Shown: positions 10,701 through 19,746, counted from the stretch's first letter. The stretch: DNA of 64,000 nt from Gammaproteobacteria bacterium (GCA_020027215.1 JAHRAO010000015.1:1-64000), one strand, 5' to 3'. Translations and numbers: made by a program. The notes: generated from the letters alone by a model not told the origin.

Positions 10701-11858
10701 TTTATTAGTGACCACGTCCCCTGGGCGCATTACACGGTAGATATCCTTCAGCGCGTCTTCTTTCTCTTTTGTCTTGTCAACGCGGAGCGTATCGGATAAA
10801 TATGGTTTGCAATCCAGTTGATTGAAATAAATCGTTTCAATGGACTTAATTTTTGCAGCGGCAATTTTCCTGAGCATAACTTCAGTCAGTTTACCGTTAC
10901 ATGGGCAAATAACTTCTTTGCTTTTGGGGTCAACGATATCTTTTACCGTTACAAAGTCAACTAAATAATTCAGCGGTAGATCGGTTAAGCTTTTTATCCC
11001 CGCACGATTCATCGCTAAAATATGAGGTTTACGGATAATCTCGCCTTGAGCAACAATCATATCTCCAGATGGGAGGCAAAAATCAATTCCGGCGACTTTA
11101 TCCAACATGCGATCGGGAATGAATTGTGACAAACCACAGTGCTCGCCATGAATATCGTATTTCTCTATCGCAAAGAAATGACGCAACATCTCTTCGTCTT
11201 GCATTCCCAATGCGCGCAAAAAAACCGTTGCAGGGAGTTTGCGCCGCCGATCAATGCGCACACACAATTGATCGGTATGATCAATTTCAAACTCTAACCA
11301 TGACCCGCGCGCAGGAATAATACGCGATTTATACAGTTTTTTCTTGGCTGAGTGCGTCTTGTCTTCGGTCAATTCAAAGACGACTCCCGGCGAACGATGT
11401 AACTGTGCAACGACAACACGCTCAGTGCCATTGACGACAAATGCGCCTTTATTCGTCATCAATGGGATATCGCCCATGTAAACTTCTTCTTCTCTTATCT
11501 CTACTAATTTCTTTTCGCCAGACGATTTATCGTTAATCAGCACTTGCAAGCGAATCCATAACCCGCTTGAATAAGTATCGCTGCGCCGTATACACTCTCC
11601 AACACTCAAGGTAGGCAGTTGCAGCTTGTAATCAAGGAACCGCAATTCCACATTCTCCGATGAACTCACAATGGGAAAAAATGATTTTAGTGTTCCCTGC
11701 AAGCCAAAATCGCCGCGTTTAGCGGGCGGAGTATCTCGTTGAGTGAACTTATTATAAGAATCTATCTGTTCTTGAAACAGATAGGGAATCTCATTTAATG
11801 ATTGTATATCGCCAAGATTAAGGCGCAAGCGCCCCCGATCTCCTTCACCGTAATGCAT
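7755..11858 (-). CDS. rpoB: DNA-directed RNA polymerase subunit beta
   Basis: RNA polymerase beta subunit, 1367 residues, within the gammaproteobacterial range. The rifampicin-pocket stretch is well preserved (SQFMDQ, ITHKRRISALGPGG, ETPEGPNIGL). Residues equivalent to E. coli Q513, D516, H526, R529, S531, L533, P564 and I572 are wild type. The C-terminal KAHFGGQRFGEMEVWALEA signature that contacts beta' is present. Two nearby substitutions (E. coli Q510 to P, P560 to L) are of unknown effect. It is transcribed with rplL upstream (83-nt gap containing a short hairpin) and rpoC immediately downstream. Confidence 0.99.
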   Translation of the reverse strand: MHYGEGDRGRLRLNLGDIQSLNEIPYLFQEQIDSYNKFTQRDTPPAKRGDFGLQGTLKSFFPIVSSSENVELRFLDYKLQLPTLSVGECIRRSDTYSSGLWIRLQVLINDKSSGEKKLVEIREEEVYMGDIPLMTNKGAFVVNGTERVVVAQLHRSPGVVFELTEDKTHSAKKKLYKSRIIPARGSWLEFEIDHTDQLCVRIDRRRKLPATVFLRALGMQDEEMLRHFFAIEKYDIHGEHCGLSQFIPDRMLDKVAGIDFCLPSGDMIVAQGEIIRKPHILAMNRAGIKSLTDLPLNYLVDFVTVKDIVDPKSKEVICPCNGKLTEVMLRKIAAAKIKSIETIYFNQLDCKPYLSDTLRVDKTKEKEDALKDIYRVMRPGDVVTNKAAADLFHNMFFNISRYDLSPVGRMKINHRFPQNLKKKSKKDARILESRVLENEDVLQIIQMLIDIRNGKEKVDDIDHLGNRRVRLVGEMVENQFRIGMSRIERVVKEKLSYTDVNSMKLEQVIIAKPISAAIKEFFGSSPLSQFMDQVNPLSEITHKRRISALGPGGLVRDRAGFEVRNIHPSHYGRICLVETPEGPNIGLINSLAIFASINEYGFIETPYRLVKNGKKTNKKHYLSALDEDQYVIAPSSPLGNGRGGDDLVSVRHMNEYQLRTENEIDYMDISPQQILSVSAALIPFLEHDDAKRALMGANMQRQSVPTLFTEAPLVGTGMERKAAIDSEACLVANQDGIVERIDSSRIVVRADKADISAGENIVDIYNLTKYVRSNQNTCINQKPIVVKNDRVKKDDVLADGHAVDLGELALGRNMRIALMPWYGYNFEDSILISRRVAEEDNFTSIHIQTLVCIARELTRGEEEITADIPNISDRSRNILDESGIVYIGAEVKTGDILVGKVAPREDTRQTPEEKLLYAIFGEKASSMKDTSLRVPPSVQGKVIDVQVFTRPHQEKDQRTVGIEQEKINGLHQDRDDAYQIMTDLIMTQVGEVLKNKIVANTKEGVKKGEKLNASVLDNIDHKKWFNMRVTDEKTNEQVKLLQKQLKDYKKKLDDDLQKQTESVQQGDDLPPGVIKIVKVSLAERRNIQAGDKMAGRHGNKGVISAIIPTEDMPYDDEGNPVDIVLNPLGVSSRMNIGQILEMHLGLAAKGLGKKIQHLIQSEKNLKKARTFATNIYNKYQKKAINFSTLSDEQFLHYAQKWYNGFPMASPVFSGVNEKDVQNLLKIANQPVDGRMTLYDGRTGEKFDRPVTVGYMYIMKLNHLVDDKMHARSTGSYSLVIQQPLSGKAHFGGQRFGEMEVWALEAYGAAHVLQEMLTVKSDDIAGRSQMYKSIIEGNVKMNAGMPESFNVLVKEIRALGVNIKVEAE

Positions 11859-11878
11859 ATTAACCTCTCAAATAAGAG

Positions 11879-11900
11879 AAAGCAATTCTCTAATCGCTTT
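11879..11900. promoter_or_regulatory. 9-bp hairpin in the rplL-rpoB spacer (possible attenuator)
   Basis: The arms AAAGCAATT (11879-11887) and AATCGCTTT (11892-11900) can form nine pairs including one G-U, around the 4-nt loop CTCT. E. coli has a partial attenuator between rplL and rpoB, which makes the position suggestive. In the transcribed (minus) direction the hairpin is followed by a mixed pyrimidine stretch rather than a clean U-run; the better T-run is on the other strand. Function is inferred. Confidence 0.3.
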
Positions 11901-11941
11901 TTTTATAAATATCAAACTAACGAACCTTGATTGAATTGATG

Positions 11942-12319
11942 TTATTTCAATTCAACGCTCGCACCGGCTTCTTCTAATCGTTTCTTGTATTTTTCTGCTT
12001 CGCCTTTAGCAATCATTTCTTTGACCACCGATGGGGCACCATCTACCATGTCTTTCGCTTCTTTAAGGCCAATTCCTGTCAGTTCACGGACAGCCTTAAT
12101 GACTTCTATTTTTTTCTCGCCAAATGAAGCCAAATGGACGGTAAATTCTGTTTGCTCTTCGGCATCATCATTATCTTTTGGTGTGACTGCCACTGCCACC
12201 GGCGTAGCTGCTGCCGCACTGACCCCGAATTTCTCTTCCATAGCACCCACTAATTCCACGATTTCCATCACAGTCATTGTGGATACTGCCTCAATGATTT
12301 CGTCTTTTGATACTGCCAT
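11942..12319 (-). CDS. rplL: Large ribosomal subunit protein bL12 (L7/L12)
   Basis: Ribosomal stalk protein that recruits translation factors; 125 residues. An N-terminal dimerisation helix region (about 1-30) is followed by an Ala/Val-rich hinge and the conserved C-terminal domain. That domain includes [20 protein letters not shown] and [22 protein letters not shown]-type helices that contact EF-Tu and EF-G. It is placed between rplJ (77 nt upstream) and rpoB, as in other proteobacteria. Confidence 0.98.
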   Translation of the reverse strand: MAVSKDEIIEAVSTMTVMEIVELVGAMEEKFGVSAAAATPVAVAVTPKDNDDAEEQTEFTVHLASFGEKKIEVIKAVRELTGIGLKEAKDMVDGAPSVVKEMIAKGEAEKYKKRLEEAGASVELK

Positions 12320-12396
12320 TATAAACCTCGTATTGCTATTACTAAATAATTAAACTTATCTTAAAAAATATAAAACACTCAATGACTGGCGAATAT

Positions 12397-12912
12397 TTAT
12401 TTTTTCTCGCCAATTGCCTTCAACACCCGCACCATTTTAGTGGGGATGGCATTGAAAGTGCCTACCAATTTGACTATTGGCGCATTCATCGTCCGCAGGA
12501 GCATAGCGATAGCTTCTGTACGGCTCGGCAAATTGACCAGTTCATCCAATCTCTTGCCATCAAGCACCTGCCCCTCAAATGAAACGGTTGTGACCCTAAA
12601 TGTTTGATGCGTGCTGCCAAATTGCTTAAACAATTTAGCAGCAGCGTTGTACTCCGTCATTGAAAATGCGCACAAACTCATTCCCTGCATTGAATCACAT
12701 ATCCCTTTATATGTTGTATCCGCAAACGCCATTTTAGCCAACCGATTTTTCACCAAACATAATCGGATATTCGCTTGTCTCGCTTGGGAACGCAAATCAT
12801 CCATATCGGAAGCCGTGACACCGCGTGGGTCTGCGATCACTAAAGACAGCGCTTGATCGGCAGCGCTGCGCAAAGCAGTAACAGTCGCTTTTTTTTGTTC
12901 ACGTAATTGCAT
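12397..12912 (-). CDS. rplJ: Large ribosomal subunit protein uL10
   Basis: Stalk base protein that anchors the L7/L12 dimers to 23S rRNA; 171 residues, the usual length. The N-terminal RNA-binding domain and the LVKNRLAKMAF motif region (about 55-65) are recognisable, as is the C-terminal helix that carries L12. It lies 53 nt after rplA, so any L10-L12 autoregulatory leader in this organism must be short. Confidence 0.97.
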   Translation of the reverse strand: MQLREQKKATVTALRSAADQALSLVIADPRGVTASDMDDLRSQARQANIRLCLVKNRLAKMAFADTTYKGICDSMQGMSLCAFSMTEYNAAAKLFKQFGSTHQTFRVTTVSFEGQVLDGKRLDELVNLPSRTEAIAMLLRTMNAPIVKLVGTFNAIPTKMVRVLKAIGEKK

Positions 12913-12965
12913 GGTAATTTCTATTTATTCATTGATTGTGCGCTGTATATCCACAATGCACACAA

Positions 12966-13658
12966 CTAAACTTTTAGCTCGGCTAAATTGACCTGAACAC
13001 TACCGCCCATAGTCGTGGTTAAAGTCAATTTTTTGAAATAAGTTCCTTTAGCCGCCGCAGGTTTTGTTTTTTTCAGTGCAGTCAACAAAGCCAATATATT
13101 ATCCGCTAATTTGTTAGCCGCAAAACTCACTCGCCCTACAGAACCGTGAATAATACTCCCTTGATCAGCACGATAGCGCATCTGACCGGCTTTTGCCAGC
13201 CGCACTGCATTGCCGATGTCTGTAGTCACCGTGCCCGTTTTAGGGTTTGGCATCAAGCCTTTTGGTCCCAGTATTTTACCCAGCTGACCGACCAATGGCA
13301 TAGCAGATGGATGCGTGATCACGACATCATAATTGCAATGTCCTTTCTTGACGGCTGCGGCTAAATCTTCCATACCGACCGTATCAGCTCCTGCATCTTT
13401 TGCTGCCTGTGCGTCTTCGTCGCTGGCAAATACTGCAACTTTCACCGAGCGCCCTACTCCGTGTGGCAAGGAAACGACACCGCGCACCTGTTGGTCGGAT
13501 TTACGCGTATCCACTCCCAATTTCACCGCCACATCCATCGATTGATCAAATTTCACTTGTGTATGAGATGACAGCAAGTCTAATGCCTCATTCAGTGAGT
13601 ACATTTTTTCTTTATCAATATTCACACCTATATGGCGCATGCGTTTAGATGTTTTCAT
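12966..13658 (-). CDS. rplA: Large ribosomal subunit protein uL1
   Basis: L1 stalk protein; binds 23S rRNA and, in many bacteria, its own mRNA. 230 residues. The signature [16 protein letters not shown] is present near 125-145, along with a conserved N-terminal KRMRHI start. It follows rplK by 17 nt and is part of the rplKAJL-rpoBC series. Confidence 0.98.
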   Translation of the reverse strand: MKTSKRMRHIGVNIDKEKMYSLNEALDLLSSHTQVKFDQSMDVAVKLGVDTRKSDQQVRGVVSLPHGVGRSVKVAVFASDEDAQAAKDAGADTVGMEDLAAAVKKGHCNYDVVITHPSAMPLVGQLGKILGPKGLMPNPKTGTVTTDIGNAVRLAKAGQMRYRADQGSIIHGSVGRVSFAANKLADNILALLTALKKTKPAAAKGTYFKKLTLTTTMGGSVQVNLAELKV

Positions 13659-13675
13659 TGCGCTATTTATAAACC

Positions 13676-14107
13676 TTATACATCGACAACTTCAATACCC
13701 GAACTGCGCGCAGTACCCGCTAAAGTTTTCACCGCCGCATCTATATCCGCAGCCGAGAGATCGGGCATTTTTATTTTGGCAATTTCTTCCAATTGTTCCC
13801 GATTAATTTTACCGACTTTGTGAGAATTAGGAGTGCTACTGCCCGATTGAATGCCAATGGCTTTACGCAATAACACTGCGGCAGGCGGCGCTTTGGTAAT
13901 AAAAGTATAGCTACGATCCTTGTAGACCGTCATCACCACTGGAATAGGTAGATCATTATCTAAATGCTTAGTGCGCTCATTAAACGTTTTACAAAATTCC
14001 ATGATGTTTAAGCCATACTGGCCTAATGCCGGTCCTATCGGTTGACCGGGAGTCGCTTGCCCAGCACGAACTTGCAATCGAATATATCCTAATATTGGTT
14101 TAGCCAT
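13676..14107 (-). CDS. rplK: Large ribosomal subunit protein uL11
   Basis: Ribosomal GTPase-centre protein, 143 residues. The glycine/proline-rich N-terminal domain is conserved ([24 protein letters not shown] region, then [10 protein letters not shown]), as is the C-terminal rRNA-binding domain. It lies 8 nt downstream of nusG and is likely cotranscribed with it. Confidence 0.98.
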   Translation of the reverse strand: MAKPILGYIRLQVRAGQATPGQPIGPALGQYGLNIMEFCKTFNERTKHLDNDLPIPVVMTVYKDRSYTFITKAPPAAVLLRKAIGIQSGSSTPNSHKVGKINREQLEEIAKIKMPDLSAADIDAAVKTLAGTARSSGIEVVDV

Positions 14108-14115
14108 AATTGATG

Positions 14116-14658
14116 TTAAGTTTTTTCTACCTGACTAAATTCCAAATCAACTGGCGTCGTACGCCCTAAAATTTGGACTAACACTTTCATATGATTTTTT
14201 TCGTAATCTACTTCTTCGACCATACCGGTAAAATCATTAAACGGACCTTCACACACGCGCACAGTTTCGCCAATATCAAATAAAATTTTGGGTTGTGGTT
14301 TATTACTGCTATCGCGCACACGCTGAACAATTGCGTCTATTTCAGAATCCTTCATGGGCAACGGCTCCTTAGATGAACCGCCGACAAATCCCAAAATATG
14401 GGGCGTATTTTTGACTAAATGCCATGTTTCATCATCTAATTCCATCTCAATCAATATATACCCTGAAAAAAACTTGCGCTTGCTACGCCTTTGTTTCCCT
14501 TCACTCATTTCAACCACTTCTTCAGTGGGGATGAGTGTTTCACCAAATTTATCGTCCATACCCGATTGCGTAATCCGTTGTTTCAAGGATGACTGCGCTT
14601 GTTTTTCAAAGCCAGAAGCCGTATTCACTACATACCACTTATGATTACTGGACATCAT
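14116..14658 (-). CDS. nusG: Transcription termination/antitermination protein NusG
   Basis: Couples RNA polymerase to Rho and to the ribosome. 180 residues. The NGN domain begins with [14 protein letters not shown], and the C-terminal KOW domain contains [16 protein letters not shown] with a following VEEVDYEK strand. It lies 16 nt after secE, matching the standard secE-nusG pair. Confidence 0.98.
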   Translation of the reverse strand: MMSSNHKWYVVNTASGFEKQAQSSLKQRITQSGMDDKFGETLIPTEEVVEMSEGKQRRSKRKFFSGYILIEMELDDETWHLVKNTPHILGFVGGSSKEPLPMKDSEIDAIVQRVRDSSNKPQPKILFDIGETVRVCEGPFNDFTGMVEEVDYEKNHMKVLVQILGRTTPVDLEFSQVEKT

Positions 14659-14674
14659 CTATTGCTCTTTCAAT

Positions 14675-15043
14675 TTACACGATGGTTAGCGAAGACAACC
14701 AACCCAACAATGCATCTAATCCCCACAAAATTAGTGCCGTAATTACTACAAAGACCATCACGATCAAAGTAGTTTGTACTGTTTCTTGGTGGGTAGGCCA
14801 CACCACTTTGCGAATTTCCGTCCGCGCACCTTTAGCGATATTCCAAAACATCACTCCTTGTGATGTTTGCAGAGCCACCGCAATCGCAACGGCAGTAATT
14901 GCAATCAGCCCCAGTACCCGGTATAGCAAGGATTCATCAGTGTAGTGAAAATTACCCCACACACCGCCCGCAACTAAAGCAAAAACAATAAGCCATTTTA
15001 CACCATTAAAAGGCTGGCGAACTATTTCTTGACTTTCTGCCAT
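14675..15043 (-). CDS. secE: Preprotein translocase subunit SecE
   Basis: Essential SecYEG channel subunit. The 122-residue protein has three hydrophobic segments (about 17-33, 40-60 and 90-115). The conserved amphipathic helix with RTEIRKVVWPTHQET lies before the last one, which is the enterobacterial three-helix form. It is the first protein gene downstream of tRNA-Trp. Confidence 0.96.
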   Translation of the reverse strand: MAESQEIVRQPFNGVKWLIVFALVAGGVWGNFHYTDESLLYRVLGLIAITAVAIAVALQTSQGVMFWNIAKGARTEIRKVVWPTHQETVQTTLIVMVFVVITALILWGLDALLGWLSSLTIV

Positions 15044-15081
15044 ATTTAATTATTGCTTTAGTCCCCAACAACCGTAAATTG

Positions 15082-15154
<73 letters not shown>

Positions 15155-15184
15155 GTACCTCGCACTAAAAGAAATACCTATTTG

Positions 15185-16375
15185 TTAATCAATAACTTTG
15201 GCGACTACGCCAGCACCGACAGTGCGTCCACCTTCTCGAATAGCAAAACGTAAACCCTCTTCCATAGCGATTGGGGCTATTAATTCCACTTTCATATTGA
15301 TGTTATCACCCGGCATCACCATTTCAACATCTTTCGGCAACTCAATTGCCCCCGTTACATCGGTGGTACGAAAATAAAATTGCGGGCGATACCCTTTGAG
15401 AAAAGGCGTATGTCTGCCCCCTTCTTCTTTGGACAGTACGTATACTTCCGCTTCAAATTTTGTATGCGGTTTAATAGAACCCGGCTTAGCCAATACTTGT
15501 CCACGTTCTACTTCTTCTCGCTTCGTGCCGCGTAACAAAACGCCAACATTTTCCCCGGCACGCCCTTCATCAAGGATTTTACGAAACATTTCCACACCGG
15601 TGCAAATCGTTTGGGTCGTTTCTTTCATACCGACAATTTCTACTTCTTCATTGATCTTTACTATTCCGCGCTCAATACGTCCTGTAACAACCGTGCCTCG
15701 GCCCGAAATGGAAAATACATCTTCAATCGGCATTAAAAACGGCTTATCAATATCACGTTTGGGTTCGGCAATATAAGTATCCAATGAGCTCAACAATTGT
15801 TCAAGCGCTTGGGCACCCATTTCACCACCATCTCCCTCTAATGCTTTGAGGGCACTTCCTTTAATCACTGGAGTATCCGAACCCGGAAACTCGTAATTAT
15901 CCAGCAGTTCTCTGACTTCCATTTCGACCAGTTCTTGTAGTTCGGGGTCGTCCACCGTATCAATTTTATTCATAAAGACCACTATATACGGCACGCCAAC
16001 TTGCCGCGCTAAGAGGATATGTTCGCGGGTTTGTGGCATAGGCCCGTCTGCTGCTGACACCACCAAAATTGCCCCATCCATTTGCGCCGCTCCGGTCACC
16101 ATATTTTTAATATAATCCGCGTGTCCTGGACAATCGACATGCGCATAATGACGCGCTTCGGTGTCGTACTCGACATGGGACGTCGCTATAGTAATGCCGC
16201 GTTCTTTTTCTTCTGGAGCATTATCAATCTGATCAAAATCACGCGCCTCACCACCCCATTTCACAGAGCAATACTTGGTCAGTGCCGAAGTCAGCGTTGT
16301 TTTGCCATGATCAACATGTCCAATTGTCCCAACATTAATATGTGGTTTAGTTCGCTCAAATTTTTCTTTCGCCAT
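15185..16375 (-). CDS. tuf: Elongation factor Tu
   Basis: GTPase that delivers aminoacyl-tRNA to the ribosome. 396 residues. The P-loop GHVDHGKTT is near residues 19-27, the switch [10 protein letters not shown] near 80-87, the NKID nucleotide motif near 136-139, and the C-terminal [12 protein letters not shown] end is intact. It lies downstream of tRNA-Thr and upstream of tRNA-Trp and secE, as in the E. coli tRNA-tufB locus. Confidence 0.98.
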   Translation of the reverse strand: MAKEKFERTKPHINVGTIGHVDHGKTTLTSALTKYCSVKWGGEARDFDQIDNAPEEKERGITIATSHVEYDTEARHYAHVDCPGHADYIKNMVTGAAQMDGAILVVSAADGPMPQTREHILLARQVGVPYIVVFMNKIDTVDDPELQELVEMEVRELLDNYEFPGSDTPVIKGSALKALEGDGGEMGAQALEQLLSSLDTYIAEPKRDIDKPFLMPIEDVFSISGRGTVVTGRIERGIVKINEEVEIVGMKETTQTICTGVEMFRKILDEGRAGENVGVLLRGTKREEVERGQVLAKPGSIKPHTKFEAEVYVLSKEEGGRHTPFLKGYRPQFYFRTTDVTGAIELPKDVEMVMPGDNINMKVELIAPIAMEEGLRFAIREGGRTVGAGVVAKVID

Positions 16376-16521
16376 TGTTATATTTTTCCTATCTATAAAA
16401 AATAATAAACTAATTGTTATACATTTTATTATGTACCCGGACTCTTAACTTACTCTAGCAATCTTACTCTTGACCCTACTCGCAGCGCCAGAGCATAGGC
16501 TTTATTGAGCCCTTTGTAGTC

Positions 16522-16597
16522 TGGAGCTCATAACCGGATTTGAACCGGTGACCTCTTCCTTACCAAGGAAGTGCTCTGCCGACTGAGCTATATGAGC
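16522..16597 (-). tRNA. trnT: tRNA-Thr (GGT anticodon)
   Basis: Minus-strand cloverleaf: acceptor GCTCATA (from 16597) pairs with TATGAGC (16532-16526). The anticodon stem-loop CTTCC-TTGGTAA-GGAAG gives GGT. The T arm GGTTCAAATCC, discriminator T and an encoded CCA (16524-16522) are all seen. It immediately precedes tuf. Confidence 0.97.
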
Positions 16598-16637
16598 ACT
16601 ATTATAACCCGTCTTTTTTACTATCACGCAATTTACC

Positions 16638-16711
16638 TGGAGCGGGTAGCGGGAATTGAACCCGCATCGTCAGCTTGGAAGGCTGAAGTTCTACCATTGA
16701 ACCATACCCGC
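16638..16711 (-). tRNA. trnG: tRNA-Gly (TCC anticodon)
   Basis: Minus-strand cloverleaf: acceptor GCGGGTA (from 16711) pairs with TACCCGC (16648-16642). The anticodon loop CTTCCAA within TCAGC/GCTGA gives TCC. The T arm GGTTCAATTCC is present and CCA is encoded at 16640-16638. It is second in the Tyr-Gly-Thr-tuf series. Confidence 0.97.
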
Positions 16712-16934
16712 CTGCTGCACACTACTGAGTATTACAATGGAGCGAGAATTCCATCAACACATTGTATACACTTTTTACTTATTCTAACCGCTTTATTAGA
16801 AAAAATGAAACAAAATTATAAAGAAATCGTTCCCTCAGTAAGGTGCTTTAGGAGAGAATGTCCATACTGCGCCAGTGAATACGAAAAAGATGAAGTCTTT
16901 GACACAAATGGTAAAGCAGTCTCATTATATTCAA
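16712..16934. other. 223-nt spacer between tRNA-Gly and tRNA-Tyr, no gene assigned
   Basis: AT-rich spacer. A plus-strand open frame starting at 16805 runs antisense through tRNA-Tyr and lacks a ribosome site, so it is not called. On the minus strand there are loose -35/-10-like pairs before tRNA-Gly but none convincing. The spacer is probably transcribed as part of the tRNA precursor. Confidence 0.5.
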
Positions 16935-17018
16935 TGGTGGAGGGAGGTGGATTCGAACCACCGAAGCTTACGCGTCAGATTTACAGTCTGATCCCTTTGG
17001 CCACTCGGGTATCCCTCC
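16935..17018 (-). tRNA. trnY: tRNA-Tyr (GTA anticodon)
   Basis: Class II tRNA with a long variable arm. Acceptor GGAGGGA (from 17018) pairs with TCCCTCC (16945-16939), discriminator A, and CCA is encoded at 16937-16935. The anticodon stem-loop CAGA-CTGTAAA-TCTG gives GTA. The T arm GGTTCGAATCC is present. It is first in the tRNA-tuf transcription unit. Confidence 0.97.
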
Positions 17019-17034
17019 CCCGAAGTCAATGGCT

Positions 17035-17063
17035 ATTATAGTCAATGTATCCTTGCAATTCAA
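17035..17063 (-). promoter_or_regulatory. Sigma70-type promoter for tRNA-Tyr-Gly-Thr-tuf
   Basis: On the minus strand, a -35 TTGAAT (17063-17058) and -10 TATAAT (17040-17035) are separated by 17 bp. The expected start point lies about 10 nt before tRNA-Tyr. The near-consensus spacing and perfect -10 fit a strong stable-RNA promoter. Confidence 0.8.
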
Positions 17064-17130
17064 TTGAGAAACACCCGTTGTATAGCGCTACACAGCACGC
17101 CAGTTGTCATTGTAAACGACGTGCGGCGAT

Positions 17131-17174
17131 TATTGTATTCATCATGAAAACTTGTATTGTATTCATCATGAAAA
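17131..17174. repeat. Tandem 20-bp direct repeat with 24-bp period upstream of iscR
   Basis: The 20-mer TATTGTATTCATCATGAAAA occurs at 17131-17150 and again, identical, at 17155-17174, separated by CTTG. The same tetranucleotide (AACTTG context) follows the second copy and leads into the -35 box of the iscR promoter. It looks like a recent local duplication just upstream of the promoter. It may duplicate a binding site or be neutral. Confidence 0.85.
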
Positions 17175-17199
17175 AAACTTGACTAAAATACTATGTTTT
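17175..17199 (+). promoter_or_regulatory. IscR type-1-like operator overlapping the iscR -35 box
   Basis: Compared with the E. coli type-1 [2Fe-2S]-IscR consensus (ATASYYGACTRWWWYAGTCRRSTAT, recalled from the literature), 19 of 25 positions agree. The left half is almost perfect (CTTGACTAAAAT) and the right half is weaker. It overlaps the -35 element, the arrangement expected for IscR repression of its own operon. Confidence 0.65.
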
Positions 17200-17208
17200 T
17201 GTTATAAT
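17179..17208 (+). promoter_or_regulatory. iscR promoter
   Basis: -35 TTGACT at 17179-17184 and -10 TATAAT at 17203-17208, separated by 18 bp. The predicted start leaves a leader of about 35 nt before the iscR ATG at 17251. This is the only strong promoter seen in front of the 12-gene iscR-ispG run. Confidence 0.8.
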
Positions 17209-17250
17209 GACGATATATGTATATTTTTTTCAAAATTAAAGGTTAAAATT

Positions 17251-17730
17251 ATGCGCTTGACAACTCGTGGACGATATGCGGTAACAGCAATGCTTGACTT
17301 GGTTTCGCGACAAGGCAGTGCTCCAGTCAAGCTCGGCGATATTGCCTGCCGACAAAATATTCCCGTGACTTATTTGGAGCAGCTTTTTTCCTGTCTACGG
17401 CGTGAGGAACTCATCATTGCCGAACGCGGACGCAGGGGCGGGTATTTATTAGCCCCGGGAAAAGAAAACATCACCATTGCCGAAATCGTTGATGCGGTGG
17501 ATGAGAATGTTGATGCGACTCTTTGTAGCGGGCGCGCTGACTGTCACGGTGGAGAAACATGCCTAACGCATTATCTATGGCAAGATTTAGGTGATGAAAT
17601 TAAGCGTTTTTTATCCAACATCCGACTGAACGAATTATTATCACGCCATGATATTGCAAAGGTTTTACGCCGCCAACGGCAATCTCACGCACAGCACGAA
17701 CAAACCATCAGCACGGCTACAATACAATAA
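17251..17730 (+). CDS. iscR: Fe-S cluster-sensing regulator IscR (Rrf2 family)
   Basis: Represses the isc operon when loaded with a [2Fe-2S] cluster. 159 residues from ATG 17251; this start is chosen because [11 protein letters not shown] is the conserved family N-terminus and an AAAGG lies upstream. A winged helix occupies about 1-75. Cluster ligands C92, C98, C104 and H107 fall at exactly the E. coli positions ([11 protein letters not shown]). The stop TAA overlaps the iscS ATG by one base (TAATG). Confidence 0.97.
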   Translation: MRLTTRGRYAVTAMLDLVSRQGSAPVKLGDIACRQNIPVTYLEQLFSCLRREELIIAERGRRGGYLLAPGKENITIAEIVDAVDENVDATLCSGRADCHGGETCLTHYLWQDLGDEIKRFLSNIRLNELLSRHDIAKVLRRQRQSHAQHEQTISTATIQ

Positions 17731-18959
17731 TGGTCACTATAGCAATAAACAAACCGATTTATTTTGATTATGCCTCAACCACTCCAGTGGACAAGCGCGT
17801 CGTTGAAAAAATGACCACTTGCTTATCATTAGAAGGCAATTTTGGCAATCCAGCATCCCGCTCACATATTTTTGGATGGCACGCCGAAGAAGCCATTGAA
17901 ACAGCGCGTAACGCAGTTGCTCAACTGATCAATGCCGATCCCCGCGAAATTGTTTGGACATCGGGTGCCACCGAATCCGATAACTTAGCGATCAAAGGTA
18001 TCGCCCAATTTAATCGCAAAAAAGGTCAACACATTATCACTTCCAGCATCGAACATAAAGCGGTGTTAGATTCCTGTCGCCAATTAGAGCGGGAAGGATT
18101 TGAAGTGACTTACCTCAATCCAAATAGTAAAGGAATCATTACTCCCGACTCCGTTGCTGCAGCATTACGCGAAGACACTATATTAGTATCCATTATGCAT
18201 GCCAATAATGAAATCGGCACCATCAACGACATTGCCGCTATCGGTGCCCTACTTGCCGAACGGAACATTATTTTCCATTCCGATGCTGCACAAAGCGGGG
18301 GCAAAATACCCATTGATATGCAGTCAATGCAAGTGGGACTCCTCTCGCTATCGGCACATAAAATGTATGGTCCCAAAGGAATCGGTGCTTTATATGTGCG
18401 GCGCAAACCGCGCGTGCGTTTAGAAGCGCAAATTCATGGCGGCGGACACGAACGCGGGATGCGCTCTGGCACGTTGCCTACCCACCAAATAGTGGGTTTT
18501 GGCGAAGCCTGCCGCATTGCTAAGAATGAAATGCAGACAGAACACGCCCGCCTATGTACGCTCCGTCAGCGTTTCTGGGATCAACTGAAAGACATTGAAG
18601 AAGTTTATTTGAATGGGGATGAAAAACAAAGGTTGCCCGGAAACTTGAATATCAGCATCAATTATGTGGAAGGTGAATCATTGATTATGTCGCTCAAAGA
18701 TTTGGCGGTCTCTTCTGGATCGGCATGCACATCTGCTAGTTTAGAACCCTCTTATGTATTGCGTGCCTTGGGTTTGAATGATGAATTAGCGCATAGTTCG
18801 CTACGTTTTACTATAGGGCGTTACACAACCGAAGAAGAAATAGACTATGCCACTCAACAACTGCGGCATGCAGTTAAAAAACTACGCGAATTATCGCCGT
18901 TGTGGGATATGTATAAAGATGGTGTTGATTTGAACTCAGTGCAATGGACAGCACACTAA
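17730..18959 (+). CDS. iscS: Cysteine desulfurase IscS
   Basis: PLP enzyme that takes sulfur from cysteine and passes it as a persulfide to IscU and, in many bacteria, TusA (also present in this window). 409 residues. The PLP lysine is in [11 protein letters not shown], and the sulfur-carrying cysteine lies in the flexible loop [11 protein letters not shown]. The C-terminus [13 protein letters not shown] is typical. Translation is probably coupled to iscR. Confidence 0.98.
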   Translation: MVTIAINKPIYFDYASTTPVDKRVVEKMTTCLSLEGNFGNPASRSHIFGWHAEEAIETARNAVAQLINADPREIVWTSGATESDNLAIKGIAQFNRKKGQHIITSSIEHKAVLDSCRQLEREGFEVTYLNPNSKGIITPDSVAAALREDTILVSIMHANNEIGTINDIAAIGALLAERNIIFHSDAAQSGGKIPIDMQSMQVGLLSLSAHKMYGPKGIGALYVRRKPRVRLEAQIHGGGHERGMRSGTLPTHQIVGFGEACRIAKNEMQTEHARLCTLRQRFWDQLKDIEEVYLNGDEKQRLPGNLNISINYVEGESLIMSLKDLAVSSGSACTSASLEPSYVLRALGLNDELAHSSLRFTIGRYTTEEEIDYATQQLRHAVKKLRELSPLWDMYKDGVDLNSVQWTAH

Positions 18960-19009
18960 ACCCATGGTGTATGTGTATAGTATTTATATAAAAAATAAAG
19001 GTATCAATT

Positions 19010-19405
19010 ATGGCTTACAGTAAAAAAGTACTTGATCATTACGAAAATCCTCGCAATATAGGAAGATTTGATGAAAATGACCCGCAAGTCGGCACCGGTA
19101 TGGTCGGAGCACCGGCCTGTGGTGATGTAATGCGTCTACAAATCAAAGTCGGCGACAATGGAGTGATTGAAGACGCGCGTTTCAAAACTTATGGGTGCGG
19201 ATCGGCGATTGCATCCAGTTCATTATTAACCGAGTGGGTAAAAGGTAAGGATCTCACGCAAGCCAGCGCTATTAAAAATACGGATATCGCAGAAGAATTA
19301 GCGCTACCGCCGGTGAAAATACACTGTTCCGTATTAGCTGAGGATGCCATACAAGCTGCGATAAAAAATTGGCACAGTAAAAAAACAACGCAAAAAGTAC
19401 AATAA
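19010..19405 (+). CDS. iscU: Fe-S cluster scaffold protein IscU
   Basis: Scaffold for [2Fe-2S] assembly. 131 residues. C37, D39, C63, H105 and C106 are all in place, and the HscA recognition motif LPPVK is at 99-103. AAAGG precedes the ATG. The 50-nt gap after iscS is the longest between genes in this run. Confidence 0.98.
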   Translation: MAYSKKVLDHYENPRNIGRFDENDPQVGTGMVGAPACGDVMRLQIKVGDNGVIEDARFKTYGCGSAIASSSLLTEWVKGKDLTQASAIKNTDIAEELALPPVKIHCSVLAEDAIQAAIKNWHSKKTTQKVQ

Positions 19406-19412
19406 CGAGCGT

Positions 19413-19739
19413 ATGTCTATCCAAGTCACTGCCAGTGCCAGACAACAAATTATTGACCAACTAAAGAAGCGCGGCGCAGGCGAAGGAATACGCATCGCCA
19501 TTAAAACCGCAGGATGCTCTGGCTTAGCTTATAAAATGGAATTTGTGGATGCGCCCAAAAATGAAGATCACATCTTTGAACAAGAAGGGGTCAAAGTTTT
19601 TATTGACCCAAAAAGTTTGATTTACATTTCCGGTACAGAGGTAGATTTTATTCAGGAAGGATTAAACGAAGGGTTTGTCTTTCGCAACCCGAACACCACT
19701 GCAGAATGTGGATGTGGCGAAAGCTTCTTTGTCAATTGA
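19413..19739 (+). CDS. iscA: Fe-S cluster carrier IscA
   Basis: A-type carrier that delivers clusters to apoproteins. 108 residues. The conserved cysteines are in AGCSGLAYKMEF (about residue 35) and at the C-terminal AECGCGESF. It starts 7 nt after the iscU stop. Confidence 0.96.
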   Translation: MSIQVTASARQQIIDQLKKRGAGEGIRIAIKTAGCSGLAYKMEFVDAPKNEDHIFEQEGVKVFIDPKSLIYISGTEVDFIQEGLNEGFVFRNPNTTAECGCGESFFVN

Positions 19740-19746
19740 CACATTG

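Noticed and set aside
16805-17041. Plus-strand open frame with a CPYC motif between tRNA-Gly and tRNA-Tyr
   Set aside because: It has no ribosome site and its second half is the antisense of tRNA-Tyr; best explained as chance.
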